Assembly: GCA_913020435.1 (NCBI GenBank)
Contig: CAJVZZ010000014.1
Location: 1-64,000 of the forward strand
DNA from: an uncultured Flavobacteriales bacterium
GTDB taxonomy: Bacteria; Bacteroidota; Bacteroidia; Flavobacteriales_G; Salibacteraceae
Direction of reading: 5' to 3'
DNA length: 64,000 nt
Part shown: positions 8,497 through 18,946 of the stretch, piece after piece
Numbering within the stretch: the first letter of the stretch is position 1
Layout: every line of letters begins with the position of its first letter
Position numbers and translations under genes: made by a program
The notes under the pieces: model-generated
What the model was told of the DNA's origin: nothing
Databases searched by the model: none
Seen by the model: the letters and a program-made list of their open reading frames with translations, nothing else

Positions 8497-9402
8497 TTAA
8501 TCCAGAATAAATTCTGTACTCCCAATTTCGTGATTATCAGCATAAGTATATACAACATACTTACCTGAAGTAACTGAAGTTTTTACGTCCCAATACAGAC
8601 AAATATCAATTTCCTTGTTTTCGTAATTGATCTCTTTTTTAACCGAATACAATCCTCTAACACCATCAAACTCAAACATGTTAGCCTTATCCTCACTTAG
8701 AGTTAATACTTTTCCAGAAGGACCGATAATTCTAGCGTACACTATTTTCTTGCCTGCTTTTGCCAAATCATTTTCACCAATTGTTACACAGGTTTTAATT
8801 TTCTCGACTGATCTAGCTTTTTCAGTCCGCTTGTGAATATTATTGTTTTTAACCTTTTGACCATAAGACTCAATAAAAACTGCTTGAAGCCTTTCCCCTA
8901 TTTTTACTTTTTCAGCAAGTTTAGTTTTTTCAGATTCTAACAAGGTTGATTTATCTCTTTCTTTTCCTAATTCTCCTTTTATGTTTTTATTCTCTGCCAT
9001 TAATTCAATGTTGGCCGTATTTAATGAATCAATGGTATGAACAAAACCTTTCATTATTGTGCGCAGACTTTCCGTCTCCTTTTTAAGCTTATAGATTGTC
9101 CAGTTTCCGTTCTTAACTTTCTGAATCATTTCTTCTACTCGAGTTCTTTCGCTTGCCAATTGAGCATTTAATGTGTCGTTGTCAGATGATAAACTATCAT
9201 ACTGCAGTAACATACCGTTGAGCTCTAACTCCAAATCATTCTTTTCTACTGTGATTTCAGAGTTCTCACCCATTAGCTGTTCCGTCTTTCCTTTTTCATC
9301 AAACAACATAAACATAAGCCCCGCATTAGCCAATATAGAAAAGGCTAATAAGGCAATAAGAATTTTGTTGGATTTATCTTGATTCTCAGGTACTTCAGAC
9401 AT
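8497..9402 (-). CDS. Single-pass membrane protein with long coiled coil
   Basis: A 301-residue protein. It has a short cytoplasmic N-terminus, one transmembrane helix (about 14-35, ILIALLAFSILANAGLMFML), a heptad-rich coiled coil (about 38-175) and a compact beta-rich C-terminal domain (about 200-301) ending in TEFILD. The topology suggests the coiled coil projects the C-terminal domain into the periplasm. The family is common in Flavobacteriia without a named function. The exported deformylase gene lies three bases downstream in the same operon, so the two may work together in the envelope. Confidence 0.8.
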   Translation of the reverse strand: MSEVPENQDKSNKILIALLAFSILANAGLMFMLFDEKGKTEQLMGENSEITVEKNDLELELNGMLLQYDSLSSDNDTLNAQLASERTRVEEMIQKVKNGNWTIYKLKKETESLRTIMKGFVHTIDSLNTANIELMAENKNIKGELGKERDKSTLLESEKTKLAEKVKIGERLQAVFIESYGQKVKNNNIHKRTEKARSVEKIKTCVTIGENDLAKAGKKIVYARIIGPSGKVLTLSEDKANMFEFDGVRGLYSVKKEINYENKEIDICLYWDVKTSVTSGKYVVYTYADNHEIGSTEFILD

Positions 9403-9434
9403 TTTTTACTTTTAAGTATATTTATAACGCCAAA

Positions 9435-9442
9435 CAAAGCTA
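9435..9442 (-). promoter_or_regulatory. Candidate -7 box for the 9402-7864 operon
   Basis: Minus strand reads TAGCTTTG (TAnnTTTG), 32 bases before the ATG at 9402. No -33 TTTG is visible. Confidence 0.45.
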
Positions 9443-9467
9443 ATTATACTGATAACATCGAAAGCCG

Positions 9468-10148
9468 ATGCTTAAAGAAATTATTTCACTTTTCTATCCA
9501 CAAATCTGTGCGGGCTGTCGAAAGCCAGTTCACAAAAGTCATTGGGCTATTTGCTTGAATTGTAGAATAAAGATGCCTCGAACAAAGTTTCAAGTTTTTG
9601 ATGAAAACCCTGTTCTTAAGCTTCTAGAGGGTAAATGTGACGTTAAACATGCCTTTGCTTTTTATTATTTCAAAACAGATAATACGGTACAGGATTTAAT
9701 GCATGCGCTTAAGTATAAAGGTGTTATTAAAGTAGGAGAAGAGTTTGGTCAAATCGTTGGTCAACATCTTTCAAGAAACAAACGTTACAAAACAATCGAT
9801 TACGTAATTCCCCTTCCTCTACATATAAGCAAACAGAGATTGAGAGGCTTTAATCAATGTGATTCCATTGCACAATCTATTGCTTTAAAACTTAACACAA
9901 AATTTGAAAATAACTTGGTGAAACGGATCACATCAAATGAATCTCAGACAACTAAAACACACTTTGAACGACATGAAAACGTTGATAAAATATTTAAGAT
10001 AAAGAACTCTGAAATCTTTAAAAATAAAAGTATTTTGCTCATCGATGATGTGATAACAACAGGCTCAACACTATCATCATTAGCTAAGGAGTTTAATGAC
10101 ATTCCGAATTGCCGTGTTTACGTTGGAACGATTGCAATGGCTAGCTAA
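9468..10148 (+). CDS. comF: ComF family phosphoribosyltransferase-like protein
   Basis: A 226-residue protein with an N-terminal zinc ribbon (Cys14, Cys17, Cys29, Cys32) and a phosphoribosyltransferase domain whose PRPP-binding loop is LIDDVITTGST (191-201). The RLRGFNQ segment before it is also typical of the ComF/GntX family. In naturally competent bacteria ComF is needed for DNA uptake or integration; in Bacteroidota its role is assumed by similarity. It is divergent from the coiled-coil gene and apparently monocistronic. Confidence 0.92.
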   Translation: MLKEIISLFYPQICAGCRKPVHKSHWAICLNCRIKMPRTKFQVFDENPVLKLLEGKCDVKHAFAFYYFKTDNTVQDLMHALKYKGVIKVGEEFGQIVGQHLSRNKRYKTIDYVIPLPLHISKQRLRGFNQCDSIAQSIALKLNTKFENNLVKRITSNESQTTKTHFERHENVDKIFKIKNSEIFKNKSILLIDDVITTGSTLSSLAKEFNDIPNCRVYVGTIAMAS

Positions 10149-10207
10149 CGAAATTCTAAGTTCCAGTAATATAGAGTTCGTAATTTAGTATCTTTTGATA
10201 AAACCAT

Positions 10208-11973
10208 ATGTTTAAAGATTTCGCAAAAACAAGTCCCGTAACGTTTTTTGCCCTTCCCGTAATAATTATTGGTATGCTCGTACTGAGTTACTTCTTGTAC
10301 AGCACTCTAATAACCAATCAAATTGATTCTCGTCAACACTATATTGAGCGGCAATTAGAACTTACTACAGTACAATTAGAAACTCAAATAATTGAATTTA
10401 GAAAAGATTTTTCCTATTTAGCAGCTATCGATGATTTTGGTGAAGTTTTCGATACGGTAAGCAATCAAAGCGAAAAACTGCGGTTTAGACTCAAGCACAT
10501 AGTAAAAAGATACAACCGTTTTGTAGATACAGTATACATATACAATCAAGAGCAATATTATTTTGTAGGTATCGATCATTTAGGAATAACCCAGGAAGGG
10601 TTTGGACAATTAGAGGATAAACTGTTGCCCCTTCAATTTATTAATAAACCAAAAACACTTCATTTAGAAGGTAGTAAAGCTCTTATAATGAGCCCCTTGA
10701 GCATAGAAAATGAAGATAAGGTGTATTTAGGTGCTGTTATTGATGTTATAGAAATGATAAGTAATGAAGCCGATAAGCAATACACCGGAGAATTCAGCTC
10801 TAAAGTAATCTTCACAGAAAATCTTGGTTTTAGAAGCATTCAACGCGGCCAACAATTCGAAGCCAAGTTTGAACTATACCGACAGAATAAACAAGAAATA
10901 TTAAACAATATCTTGGATAATAAAGCTGGATATTTATTGCATAAATTGCCAAAAACTTCGATTGTCTTTATGACCAGTTATCAGCCATTTCAAATTTTTA
11001 AAGAAAGATTTGGGCTTCTATTTGTGCTCTCAGAAAACGATTTTGTAGCTCCCATCAAAATTAAGCTTCAAATTATATTCCTTTCGTTTTTTGCCATGAT
11101 TGGCCTAGTGATTGTTGTTTTTATTATCAGTCTTAAGGACATTAGTCAAAACAATAAAGAACTTTATCAAAGTAAAAATAATTTATCCCAAACCCTTGCC
11201 CAACGGCATTTTATTCTAGAACATGGAGGCACCTTTTCATTTACCCTCGACAAAAAAGGTGCGCCAATATTCGTAACCGATAACATTGAAAATGTAACTG
11301 GGTATAACAAAACTGAATGGTTTAATAAGCTTCCTAATTTATTAAATCAAAATAAAATAAACCAAAAAGTAGACTCTGATTTCAATAAATTCTCAAACGA
11401 AAAGGGATTTGAATTGAATTATAATTTGGAAATTAAACGAAGCAACGAACGAAATTTGATCCTAGAGTTTAGAGAGCGGCCTTATTTTAATGACAGTGGT
11501 GATTTTGAGGCTATTATTGGAACCGCAAAGGACATTACAGACTCCTATTCAAACGTGAAGAATTAAAGCGGTCACTTCTTATTTAGAAGCACAACAAGAA
11601 GCAGTAAAGGATGCTATTCTATTAACGGACGAACACAACAAAATTATCTCCTGTAATACCAGATTTGTCGGCATGTTTGAAATGAAAAATCAGCCCACAT
11701 TTGATAGCAATGCTCAGGAGACACTTAATGCTATAATTCACTTTACAGCAGAAAAGCCAAAAGTCGAGCAGCTAATTTCAGATGCCATAAAAAACCCGTT
11801 GTCAGAAATCCAAAACACATTATCCATGGTAAAATGATCACTTTTATGATTTCTACTCGGCGTCTATTAGGAACCAACAAGATAAAATACTTGGCCGAAT
11901 TTGGACCTTTAAAGACATTACAACGCAAAAAAAACAGATTAAGGAGCTCATTAAAGTCTGCGAAAAGTGTTAA
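10208..11973 (+). pseudogene. Decayed PAS-domain sensor gene (frameshifted, kinase domain missing)
   Basis: The first 452 codons (10208-11566) read as a membrane sensor: transmembrane helix near residues 15-36, an extracytoplasmic domain to about 280, a second helix near 288-310, and a PAS domain (about 330-450) ending GTAKDITDSY. At that point the frame breaks. The normal continuation, REELKR, is in another frame at 11554-11571. A second PAS domain continues in a third frame from 11577 (SYLEAQQEA, ILLTDEHNKIISC) to a TGA at 11835, and its end (GRIWTFKDITTQKKQ) lies in yet another frame up to 11973. No histidine kinase follows. The intact first part may still make a truncated protein. Confidence 0.85.
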
Positions 11974-12331
11974 AGAAAAGTAGACTTTCTTGAGCATCAC
12001 GAATCAAAAAAATAAAATGGCATTAAACTTAACAACCCATTTTATGGATATATTTAATTAATATAAAATGCATAAAGGTCAAAAGACACTCACAATTCCT
12101 GTGAAACGTTTCTGATATTCAGAATAAGAACTATTTATTTCAATCAAAAAATAGTAGTTAAATACAGCCCCAATACAAAAACACAAGGGATTAAATTATA
12201 GTTTTTTGCGGGCTATCCAAAACTACTATTACATGAATTTGATTTTATACTTATTGGATTCAGATGCTAAGTACGGATGAATATTTATTACAACCAACTG
12301 ACTTATAGACTAACAAAGCAAGCATTTGAAA
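11974..12331. other. Gene-free stretch after the decayed sensor
   Basis: About 360 AT-rich bases with no supported coding frame. The only structure I see is the nested inverted repeat at 12150-12230, listed separately. This is probably where the missing part of the sensor kinase once was. Confidence 0.5.
12150..12230. repeat. Nested inverted repeat, possible structured RNA or MITE-like relic
   Basis: AATAGTAGTT (12150-12159) pairs perfectly with AACTACTATT (12221-12230). Six bases further in on each side, AGCCC (12166-12170) pairs with GGGCT (12210-12214). Inside that, CAAAAAC can pair with GTTTTTTG. The symmetric six-base internal loops make chance less likely. No flanking target duplication was found. 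Confidence 0.4.
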
Positions 12332-12368
12332 CAAAAAAAGCCATTCCGAATAATCGAAATGGCTTTTG
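12332..12368 (-). terminator. Intrinsic terminator of the DUF2795 gene
   Basis: Read on the minus strand, AAAGCCATT pairs with AATGGCTTT around a short loop, followed by a T run. It lies 23 bases after the stop codon at 12391. Confidence 0.85.
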
Positions 12369-12390
12369 ATAAATGTCATTTTTAGAGTAG

Positions 12391-12612
12391 CTAATACTCG
12401 TCTTCATTAAAGAAAAAATCCTCCTTGGAAGGATAGTCAGGCCAGATATCCTCGATTGTATCGTAGGTATCTCCCTCATCTTCAATTTCTTGAAGGTTCT
12501 CAACTACCTCAAGAGGGGCTCCTCTGCGTAATGCGTAATCAATCAATTCTTCCTTGCTTGCTGGCCAAGGAGCATCTTCCATATATGAAGCTAGTTCAAG
12601 TGTCCAATACAT
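12391..12612 (-). CDS. DUF2795 domain-containing small acidic protein
   Basis: A 73-residue protein beginning MYWTLELASYMEDAPWPASK, the almost invariant opening of the Bacteroidota DUF2795 family. The core (about 1-50) carries the ELIDYALRRGAP segment; the tail is very acidic and ends FNEDEY. The family is nearly universal in the phylum, short and single-domain, and has no established function. It is monocistronic, with a candidate promoter about 30 bases upstream and a strong terminator. Confidence 0.93.
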   Translation of the reverse strand: MYWTLELASYMEDAPWPASKEELIDYALRRGAPLEVVENLQEIEDEGDTYDTIEDIWPDYPSKEDFFFNEDEY

Positions 12613-12642
12613 TTTACTAGTGAATTTAGGTTATAATTTTTG

Positions 12643-12650
12643 CAAATGTA
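12643..12650 (-). promoter_or_regulatory. Candidate -7 box for the DUF2795 gene
   Basis: Minus strand reads TACATTTG (TAnnTTTG), 30 bases before the ATG at 12612. Confidence 0.5.
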
Positions 12651-12690
12651 ATTTTTTTACGCTCACTTGCAAATCTATTTTTAAATTGAC

Positions 12691-13239
12691 CTAAACTCGT
12701 GGTTTCCACGGGGTTTCAGGTGCATTTTTATCCAATGTAATCTTTCGCGATAGTACAAACAAATAATCGCTCAATCGATTTAAATATCTAATATCAATTT
12801 CATCTACTTTACTTTCTTCGCTCAACCGGATTACCATCCGCTCTGCTCTGCGACAAACGCAACGTGCAAGGTGACAATAAGAAACAATAGTATTTCCTCC
12901 GGGAAGCACAAAAGACTTCATTTCCGGCAGGTGCGCGTCCATGTCATCCATTTCAGATTCTAAAAATACAATGTCTCGATTTTCCACCAATGGAATATTT
13001 TTTAGTGGTTTCTCTGGATCACTTGCTAACATAGAACCAAGCGTAAACAATCGGTCTTGGATTTCAATAAGTGTTTTAATTTGATCTGAGTCAATGTCTT
13101 GATCTCGAATCAATCCAATCCATGAATTCAACTCGTCAACAGTTCCATAAGATTCAATGCGTAGATCCGATTTAGAGATTCTTTTCCCTCCAAATAATGA
13201 TGTCTGTCCCTTATCCCCTGTTTTTGTATAAACTTTCAT
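12691..13239 (-). CDS. PduO-type cob(I)alamin adenosyltransferase
   Basis: Transfers the adenosyl group of ATP to cob(I)alamin to make coenzyme B12. The 182-residue protein opens with VYTKTGDKGQTSLFGG, the ATP-binding N-terminal motif of the PduO family, and has SYGTVDELNSWIGL and the conserved RYLNRLSDYLFVLSR helix near the C-terminus. It begins at the base next to the stop codon of the upstream T9SS protein gene, so both are on one transcript, although no functional link is obvious. No B12 biosynthesis genes are nearby, so it probably serves salvaged cobalamin. Confidence 0.95.
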   Translation of the reverse strand: MKVYTKTGDKGQTSLFGGKRISKSDLRIESYGTVDELNSWIGLIRDQDIDSDQIKTLIEIQDRLFTLGSMLASDPEKPLKNIPLVENRDIVFLESEMDDMDAHLPEMKSFVLPGGNTIVSYCHLARCVCRRAERMVIRLSEESKVDEIDIRYLNRLSDYLFVLSRKITLDKNAPETPWKPRV

Positions 13240-15900
13240 TTAATCTTGAAATATAAGTTTGTATTTAACTCGAGTTTCATTAGTCTTTAAATCTAATATA
13301 TAAACTCCATTTCTAGGTTTATCTATTACTAGAACACTCCTCTCAATAAATTGTTCTTCATTAATTAAGCTTCCCGTTAAATTATAAATTGCGAATTGAC
13401 CTGAGATACTCGCACCAAAGTCTAAGAACATTGTTTCGCTTGAAGGATTTGGATACAGTTTGTATCCAATTGTTTTCACTCGTTCGGGCTTACCTACAAT
13501 ACCCGCCAATTCTACCATTATTGAATTCTCGCAATCATTTGCATCAATTACTTTTAGAGTATAGTTTCCTCTAATTATTAGATCAGAGAGGTTCTTTGTC
13601 CCGGGATTTCTAAAACCATTTGGCCCCTCCCATTGATATGTTAACGGTTCATCTCCGCCGCTTACTAAAGACTCTATTGAACCAATGTTTATTGTATCCG
13701 AAACTTTAAGAGCTATAACAATTGGGGTTGAACCAGCTACATTAACTGAATCTACTAGTGCGCAATTATTTGCATCGGTTATCGTAATCCTGTATAACCC
13801 TGAGGTTAAACCAGTATTTACATTCATATTTTTAGAAGTATCAGCCCAAGCGAATTTATAAGTTGGAACTCCACCGTTTGCATTTACTCTTATTGAACCC
13901 ATGGTATCATTAAAACAGATATTATTCTCTACCACAAAGTCAACGGATAACGGAGATTTTGGACCCGAAATCGCATAGCTAACGATGGTTTTACAGCCAC
14001 CGACTGAACTATCTGTAAGTGTAACAGTGTATGCACCGCTGCCTAAGTTTTGAATGGTAGAATCCGATTGTCCATTACTCCATATAAAAGTAAATGGTGC
14101 TATTCCAGAACTTGCAGAAACCGCCAGACTTCCTGATAAATCTCCAAAGCAAGTTTCATTTATACTATTTTTAATAATAATAGATGGGCCGTTTGTGTCT
14201 GAAACTGCAACAGATAAGGCAGTATTGCATCCTAATGAATCGGATATAGTGACAGTATACACTCCTGATTTTAAGCCTGTAACTGAATTTAAAGTACTGC
14301 TTCCAGCATTTTCAGTCCATTGATATCGATAGGGCGCTAAACCTCCTAAAACCATAACTGAAGCGGATCCAGTGGATAAGTTACAACTCGATTTTTTTGT
14401 AGAACTGTTTGTACTTATTGCACAACTGCGTTCCTTAACGTTTAACTTAACACTGGGCAAATAATTACTTGAAGCATAACCCGTTCCAATATTTACGAAT
14501 GACACACCAAGTTGTGCTTCAGACTCAGAAACACCAACTAAAACTTTACCGTTATAAGTGCGAATTCCAACATGATACTTTCCTGTTTTCAAATAGGTAG
14601 TTGGGATTTTAAACGTATTCCATTTCCCCAAATGATTTGTAGTAACCTCAATCTGAGTTCCGACAGGTGGGAAAACTTGAGGCACAACATTATCTTGAAA
14701 AAACTCATTCAGAATAATTAGATCGAAAGTGTCTCCAATCATTGAATTTTCATTAATAAAAACTGAAATCGAATTGGCGCTATCGGGTGTTGTTATCTCT
14801 ACCAAACTTGATAAATCATAAGGAATTTTTGGTCCAAACCAAAAGCCTGAAGTCGGCTTTTCTTTGCCTACCCTTGAAATAATTGTATCGGTAATATTCA
14901 AATTAAACGTCAATGAATCTGTGGACGTTTCAGATTCTACTGAATCCGATTTAGCAATGAACAGCAGCTCATAATTACCTATTCCTTTTGCTGGAATATA
15001 GTTTGGGTAAATAGAAACTAACGCGTTTGAATTGGCTGATAGAGAAAAGGGTATTGACGATTGGTTTGAAAAGCCAACACCACGAATTTCGACATCAACA
15101 TGAGTATTTGTAGCAGTATTTTTTCCTAAATTAATAAGACTCGATTCAATTTTAAAAGGCATTTTAGCCGCTTGATGTGCGGGATAATCTTTATACGAAT
15201 TTGCCCGATTGAATCCGTTAAACAAAACCGATTCTAATCCTAGGTTAACCGATTCGTTTGGTTCACAAATAGAAATGTCATCAAGAGCCAATCCTGAGCT
15301 CCATAGGCCCCCATCGGTATAAGAAAAAACAATTTGTGTGTTTCCCGTCAAACCAAAAAGAGGGATAATATAATCCATCCATCCATCAACATTTTTTATT
15401 ACTGAAAGTAATATTGTATTCCCTCCATTTTTCGCAAAAACAAAAGCCTGTTCTTTATTACTTATGTCATTAAAATAGGCGCTAAACCTTAGCTGATAAA
15501 CTACAGAACCCAATAAGTTTTGAACCGGAATTACTAAACTATCTGCTGATTTATTGCAATTACAAACATCATCATTGGTGTATACAAATTTGGTGTTTAA
15601 TGGAACTTTCCATACCTGTCCTAAACTAGCCGCAGCAGAAGCACCTATTTTAAACCCTCCATCAGAAGCTTTTGTTTTTACCGATATTCCAGCCGCTGAA
15701 AGTGAAGTCACTGATTCAAAGTCCTGGGTATAAATTACATTGGAAGCCGCTAATCTTCCAGAGAATTGATTGATTGAATGTGTTGGGCTAATGGATTTAG
15801 TTAAATGCTGTTTATCTTTTACAATAATGGGTCGGGGAGACTGTTGACCAAAAATCAATTGTATTGTAAACAAAAAAATTAAGGTTAGTATATGTTTCAT
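13240..15900 (-). CDS. Secreted protein with SprB repeats and T9SS type A sorting domain
   Basis: An 886-residue protein with a signal peptide (ILTLIFLFTIQLIFGQ). The N-terminal half (about 55-470) holds beta-sandwich regions with a Cys pair motif CNCNKS near residue 113. Four SprB-type repeats (about 510-800) follow, each with a pattern like PYRYQWTENAG and YTVTISDSLGC. The C-terminus (about 815-886, YKLYPNPSSETM to KYKLIFQD) is a type A sorting signal that directs secretion through the T9SS and surface anchoring. SprB repeats are found in gliding-motility adhesins. It shares a transcript with the adenosyltransferase gene downstream. Confidence 0.93.
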   Translation of the reverse strand: MKHILTLIFLFTIQLIFGQQSPRPIIVKDKQHLTKSISPTHSINQFSGRLAASNVIYTQDFESVTSLSAAGISVKTKASDGGFKIGASAAASLGQVWKVPLNTKFVYTNDDVCNCNKSADSLVIPVQNLLGSVVYQLRFSAYFNDISNKEQAFVFAKNGGNTILLSVIKNVDGWMDYIIPLFGLTGNTQIVFSYTDGGLWSSGLALDDISICEPNESVNLGLESVLFNGFNRANSYKDYPAHQAAKMPFKIESSLINLGKNTATNTHVDVEIRGVGFSNQSSIPFSLSANSNALVSIYPNYIPAKGIGNYELLFIAKSDSVESETSTDSLTFNLNITDTIISRVGKEKPTSGFWFGPKIPYDLSSLVEITTPDSANSISVFINENSMIGDTFDLIILNEFFQDNVVPQVFPPVGTQIEVTTNHLGKWNTFKIPTTYLKTGKYHVGIRTYNGKVLVGVSESEAQLGVSFVNIGTGYASSNYLPSVKLNVKERSCAISTNSSTKKSSCNLSTGSASVMVLGGLAPYRYQWTENAGSSTLNSVTGLKSGVYTVTISDSLGCNTALSVAVSDTNGPSIIIKNSINETCFGDLSGSLAVSASSGIAPFTFIWSNGQSDSTIQNLGSGAYTVTLTDSSVGGCKTIVSYAISGPKSPLSVDFVVENNICFNDTMGSIRVNANGGVPTYKFAWADTSKNMNVNTGLTSGLYRITITDANNCALVDSVNVAGSTPIVIALKVSDTINIGSIESLVSGGDEPLTYQWEGPNGFRNPGTKNLSDLIIRGNYTLKVIDANDCENSIMVELAGIVGKPERVKTIGYKLYPNPSSETMFLDFGASISGQFAIYNLTGSLINEEQFIERSVLVIDKPRNGVYILDLKTNETRVKYKLIFQD

Positions 15901-15916
15901 AGGGTGAATTTAAGCA

Positions 15917-15948
15917 AATAAAAAGGGAACGCGAACGTTCCCTTTTTA
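15917..15948 (-). terminator. Intrinsic terminator of gcvP
   Basis: A perfect 12-bp stem (AAAAAGGGAACG with its complement, 15920-15931 and 15936-15947) encloses a four-base loop that reads TTCG on the minus strand, followed by T residues. It lies 18 bases after the gcvP stop and works in principle in both directions. Confidence 0.9.
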
Positions 15949-15964
15949 TTTCCCAAACAGTGTA

Positions 15965-18814
15965 TTAGTCTTCTTGACTTTCATATTCCTCCATTGGAGG
16001 GCAAGCACAAATTAGATTTCTATCTCCAAATGCATCATCAATCCTAGCAACTGGTACCCAATATTTACTCGTCAAAAGGTGTGGCATCGGATATGCCGCT
16101 TGCTCTCTAGAATAAGGTTTGTCCCAGTTTGAACTAATTATTTCCTGAGCTCTATGCGGTGCATTTTTAACCACATTATTGTCATGATCAGCCTCACCGT
16201 TTTCAATATCAGCAATCTCTTTTCTGATACTAATCATCGCATCACAAAAACGATCTAGCTCTGCTTTATTTTCACTTTCTGTTGGCTCAATCATCAATGT
16301 CCCTGCAACAGGAAAACTTACTGTTGGAGCGTGAAATCCATAATCAATCAATCGCTTAGCAATATCAACAACTTCAATTCCTGCAGTTTTCTTGAAATTC
16401 CTACAATCCAGAATCATTTCGTGAGCAACTCTTCCACTTGCACCCAAATACAATACTGGATAGTGTTTTTCCAGTCTGTTTTTGATATAATTGGCATTCA
16501 GAATCGCATATTCTGTTGATTCTTTCAATCCTGTTTTTCCTAGCATCATACAATAAGCATAAGAAATCAATAGGATTGAAGCACTTCCATAAGGAGCTCC
16601 ACTTACAGCAGAAACTGCATCAGGATTGTTATTTAATCTGAAAGAATGGCCTGGCAAAAACTTCGCTAAATGCGCTGCTACACCAATTGGGCCTACACCT
16701 GGACCACCTCCACCGTGGGGAATAGCAAAGGTTTTATGCAAATTGAGGTGACAAACATCTGCTCCAATATTACCGGGACTGGTAAGTCCAACTTGAGCAT
16801 TCATATTAGCACCATCCATATAAACTTGACCACCATTTGCATGAATAATATCCGTCATTTCAATAATGGACTCCTCAAATACTCCGTGAGTAGAAGGATA
16901 AGTTACCATTAAAACAGAAAGGGTGTCTTTATACTTTTCAGCTTTTTCTCTAAGATCGTCAACATCAATATTGCCGTTTTCGATACTCTTTACTACCACC
17001 ACTTCCATGCCAGCCATAACCGCCGAAGCAGGATTAGTTCCGTGTGCTGAAGAAGGAATCAAGGCAATCTTTCTTTGTTCATCTCCATTAGAATGGTGAT
17101 AAGCTCTAATGGTTAACAAGCCAGCATACTCTCCTTGAGCACCAGAATTTGGCTGAAAAGATACTGCTGCAAAACCAGTAATTTCACATAGCCATTTCTC
17201 CAAATCTTGGATAACTTGATCGTAGCCCGAAGTTTGATCTGCAGGTGCAAATGGATGCATCGTTGAAAACTCTGGTTTTGAAACTGGATACATTTGAGTA
17301 GCCGCATTCAATTTCATGGTACAAGAACCTAAAGAAATCATAGAGTGCGTTAATGAAATATCTTTATTCTCAAGCGCCTTCAAATAACGCATCATTTCAC
17401 TTTCTGAATGATAGCTATTGAAAGTAGGGTGGGTTAAGAACTCAGAAGTCCTTACCATATGTGTTGGTATTCCTAAACTACAGTTAGCAATGACAACCTC
17501 TTTACCTTTTACTTTAGCAAAACCAGTTACTAAATCTGCTAAATCTTGGTTCATCACAGTTTCGTCTAAACTTATTGTGACTGTTCCGTCTTCATACCAG
17601 AGGTTAATTCCCTTATCTTCAAAAATTCGTTTTACATGGCCTTCCTCAGCCCTTATTGTGAGTGTGTCAAACCAAGTATCATTCACCAATTCGTATCCCA
17701 AATTAGTAATTGCACATGCTAATCTATTTGTATGCTCATGAATTCTAGAAGCAATTTCTTTCAACCCTTCTGGACCGTGATATACGGCATATGCACCAGC
17801 CATATTAGCCAATAAAGCTTGAGCAGTGCAAATATTTGAAGTTGCTCTATCTCTTTTAATGTGTTGTTCTCTAGTTTGGAGAGCCATTCGCAAGGCACGG
17901 TTTCCATTTCTGTCCTGAGAAACACCAATAATTCTTCCTGGAATAAACCGTTTAAAGTCTTCTTTTGTAGCAAAGAAGGCTGCATGCGGACCACCAAAGC
18001 CTAGTGGTACTCCAAAGCGTTGTGAATTTCCAATTACAACATCAGCACCCCACTCACCTGGAGGCGTTAATTTTAAAAGAGCCATCAAATCAGAAGCAAC
18101 TGCCACTTTAGCGCCAATAAGATTGGCTGACTCTACAAAACCAGAATAATCTTCAACTGAACCAACTTTATTTGGGTATTGCAAAAGAGCACCAAAAGTA
18201 GATGCGGAGAAATGGAAAGATTTCCAATCGCCAACCACCAAATCAATTCCCAATGGGTTTGCTCTAGTTTTTAATACTTCAATGGTTTGAGTAAAACAAT
18301 TTTCATCAACAAAAAACTGAACTTTTCCTGCTTTCTGATCAGCTCTACTTCTTGCGTGATACAATAAAATCATTGCCTCTGCAGCTGCAGTTGATTCATC
18401 CAATAAGGAGGCATTTGCCAATTCCATTCCTGTAAGTTCAGAACATACCGTTTGGAAGTTAAGTAACGCTTCTAATCTGCCTTGAGAAATCTCCGCTTGG
18501 TAGGGCGTGTATGCCGTATACCAACCTGGATTTTCAAACATATTCCGTTTGACCACTGAAGGAGTTATTGTTCCGTAATACCCTTGACCAATATAAGATC
18601 TGAAAACTTTGTTTTTTGCTCCTACTTTGTCAATGTGTTTTAAGTACTCGAACTCACTTATTCCTTCAGGAATATCTAAGTCGGATTTCAACCGAATTTG
18701 AGCGGGGATGGTTTCATCTATTAAACTGTCAATTGAATCTGCACCAATGACTTCAAGCATTTCTGAAACATTATTGCCTCTTGGGCCAATATGTCTTCCT
18801 TTAAAATTTTCCAT
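15965..18814 (-). CDS. gcvP: Glycine dehydrogenase (aminomethyl-transferring), P-protein
   Basis: The PLP-dependent subunit of the glycine cleavage system, which decarboxylates glycine and passes the aminomethyl group to the lipoyl H-protein. The 949 residues represent the fused single-chain form. The N-terminal half starts with the typical RHIGP motif (residues 6-10). The PLP lysine is in [21 protein letters not shown] at about residue 693, and [12 protein letters not shown] precedes it. No gcvT or gcvH is in the window. Monocistronic, with its own promoter candidate and terminator. Confidence 0.98.
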   Translation of the reverse strand: MENFKGRHIGPRGNNVSEMLEVIGADSIDSLIDETIPAQIRLKSDLDIPEGISEFEYLKHIDKVGAKNKVFRSYIGQGYYGTITPSVVKRNMFENPGWYTAYTPYQAEISQGRLEALLNFQTVCSELTGMELANASLLDESTAAAEAMILLYHARSRADQKAGKVQFFVDENCFTQTIEVLKTRANPLGIDLVVGDWKSFHFSASTFGALLQYPNKVGSVEDYSGFVESANLIGAKVAVASDLMALLKLTPPGEWGADVVIGNSQRFGVPLGFGGPHAAFFATKEDFKRFIPGRIIGVSQDRNGNRALRMALQTREQHIKRDRATSNICTAQALLANMAGAYAVYHGPEGLKEIASRIHEHTNRLACAITNLGYELVNDTWFDTLTIRAEEGHVKRIFEDKGINLWYEDGTVTISLDETVMNQDLADLVTGFAKVKGKEVVIANCSLGIPTHMVRTSEFLTHPTFNSYHSESEMMRYLKALENKDISLTHSMISLGSCTMKLNAATQMYPVSKPEFSTMHPFAPADQTSGYDQVIQDLEKWLCEITGFAAVSFQPNSGAQGEYAGLLTIRAYHHSNGDEQRKIALIPSSAHGTNPASAVMAGMEVVVVKSIENGNIDVDDLREKAEKYKDTLSVLMVTYPSTHGVFEESIIEMTDIIHANGGQVYMDGANMNAQVGLTSPGNIGADVCHLNLHKTFAIPHGGGGPGVGPIGVAAHLAKFLPGHSFRLNNNPDAVSAVSGAPYGSASILLISYAYCMMLGKTGLKESTEYAILNANYIKNRLEKHYPVLYLGASGRVAHEMILDCRNFKKTAGIEVVDIAKRLIDYGFHAPTVSFPVAGTLMIEPTESENKAELDRFCDAMISIRKEIADIENGEADHDNNVVKNAPHRAQEIISSNWDKPYSREQAAYPMPHLLTSKYWVPVARIDDAFGDRNLICACPPMEEYESQED

Positions 18815-18848
18815 TTATGTAAAGGTTTTATCTACTAAAAAAAGACAG

Positions 18849-18856
18849 CAAATATA
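18849..18856 (-). promoter_or_regulatory. Candidate -7 box for gcvP
   Basis: Minus strand reads TATATTTG (TAnnTTTG), 34 bases before the gcvP ATG. The leader is too short for a glycine riboswitch, and none was seen. Confidence 0.5.
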
Positions 18857-18916
18857 GGTCTAATCTCAGAGTACATCGTAAAGCCTTAAGACCAGAAAGT
18901 CGGCATTTTGTTTACT

Positions 18917-18924
18917 TACTTTTG
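18917..18924 (+). promoter_or_regulatory. Candidate -7 box for the 18947 gene
   Basis: TACTTTTG matches TAnnTTTG, 22 bases before the ATG at 18947. Confidence 0.45.
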
Positions 18925-18946
18925 AAAATTCAAAAAAGAAAGTAAA

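Noticed and set aside
11743-12000. 85-codon minus-strand frame
   Set aside because: It lies antisense to the decayed PAS domain, whose plus-strand pieces explain the sequence better.
18815-18946. Possible glycine riboswitch upstream of gcvP
   Set aside because: The leader from the candidate promoter to the ATG is only about 30 bases, far too short, and no aptamer core was seen.
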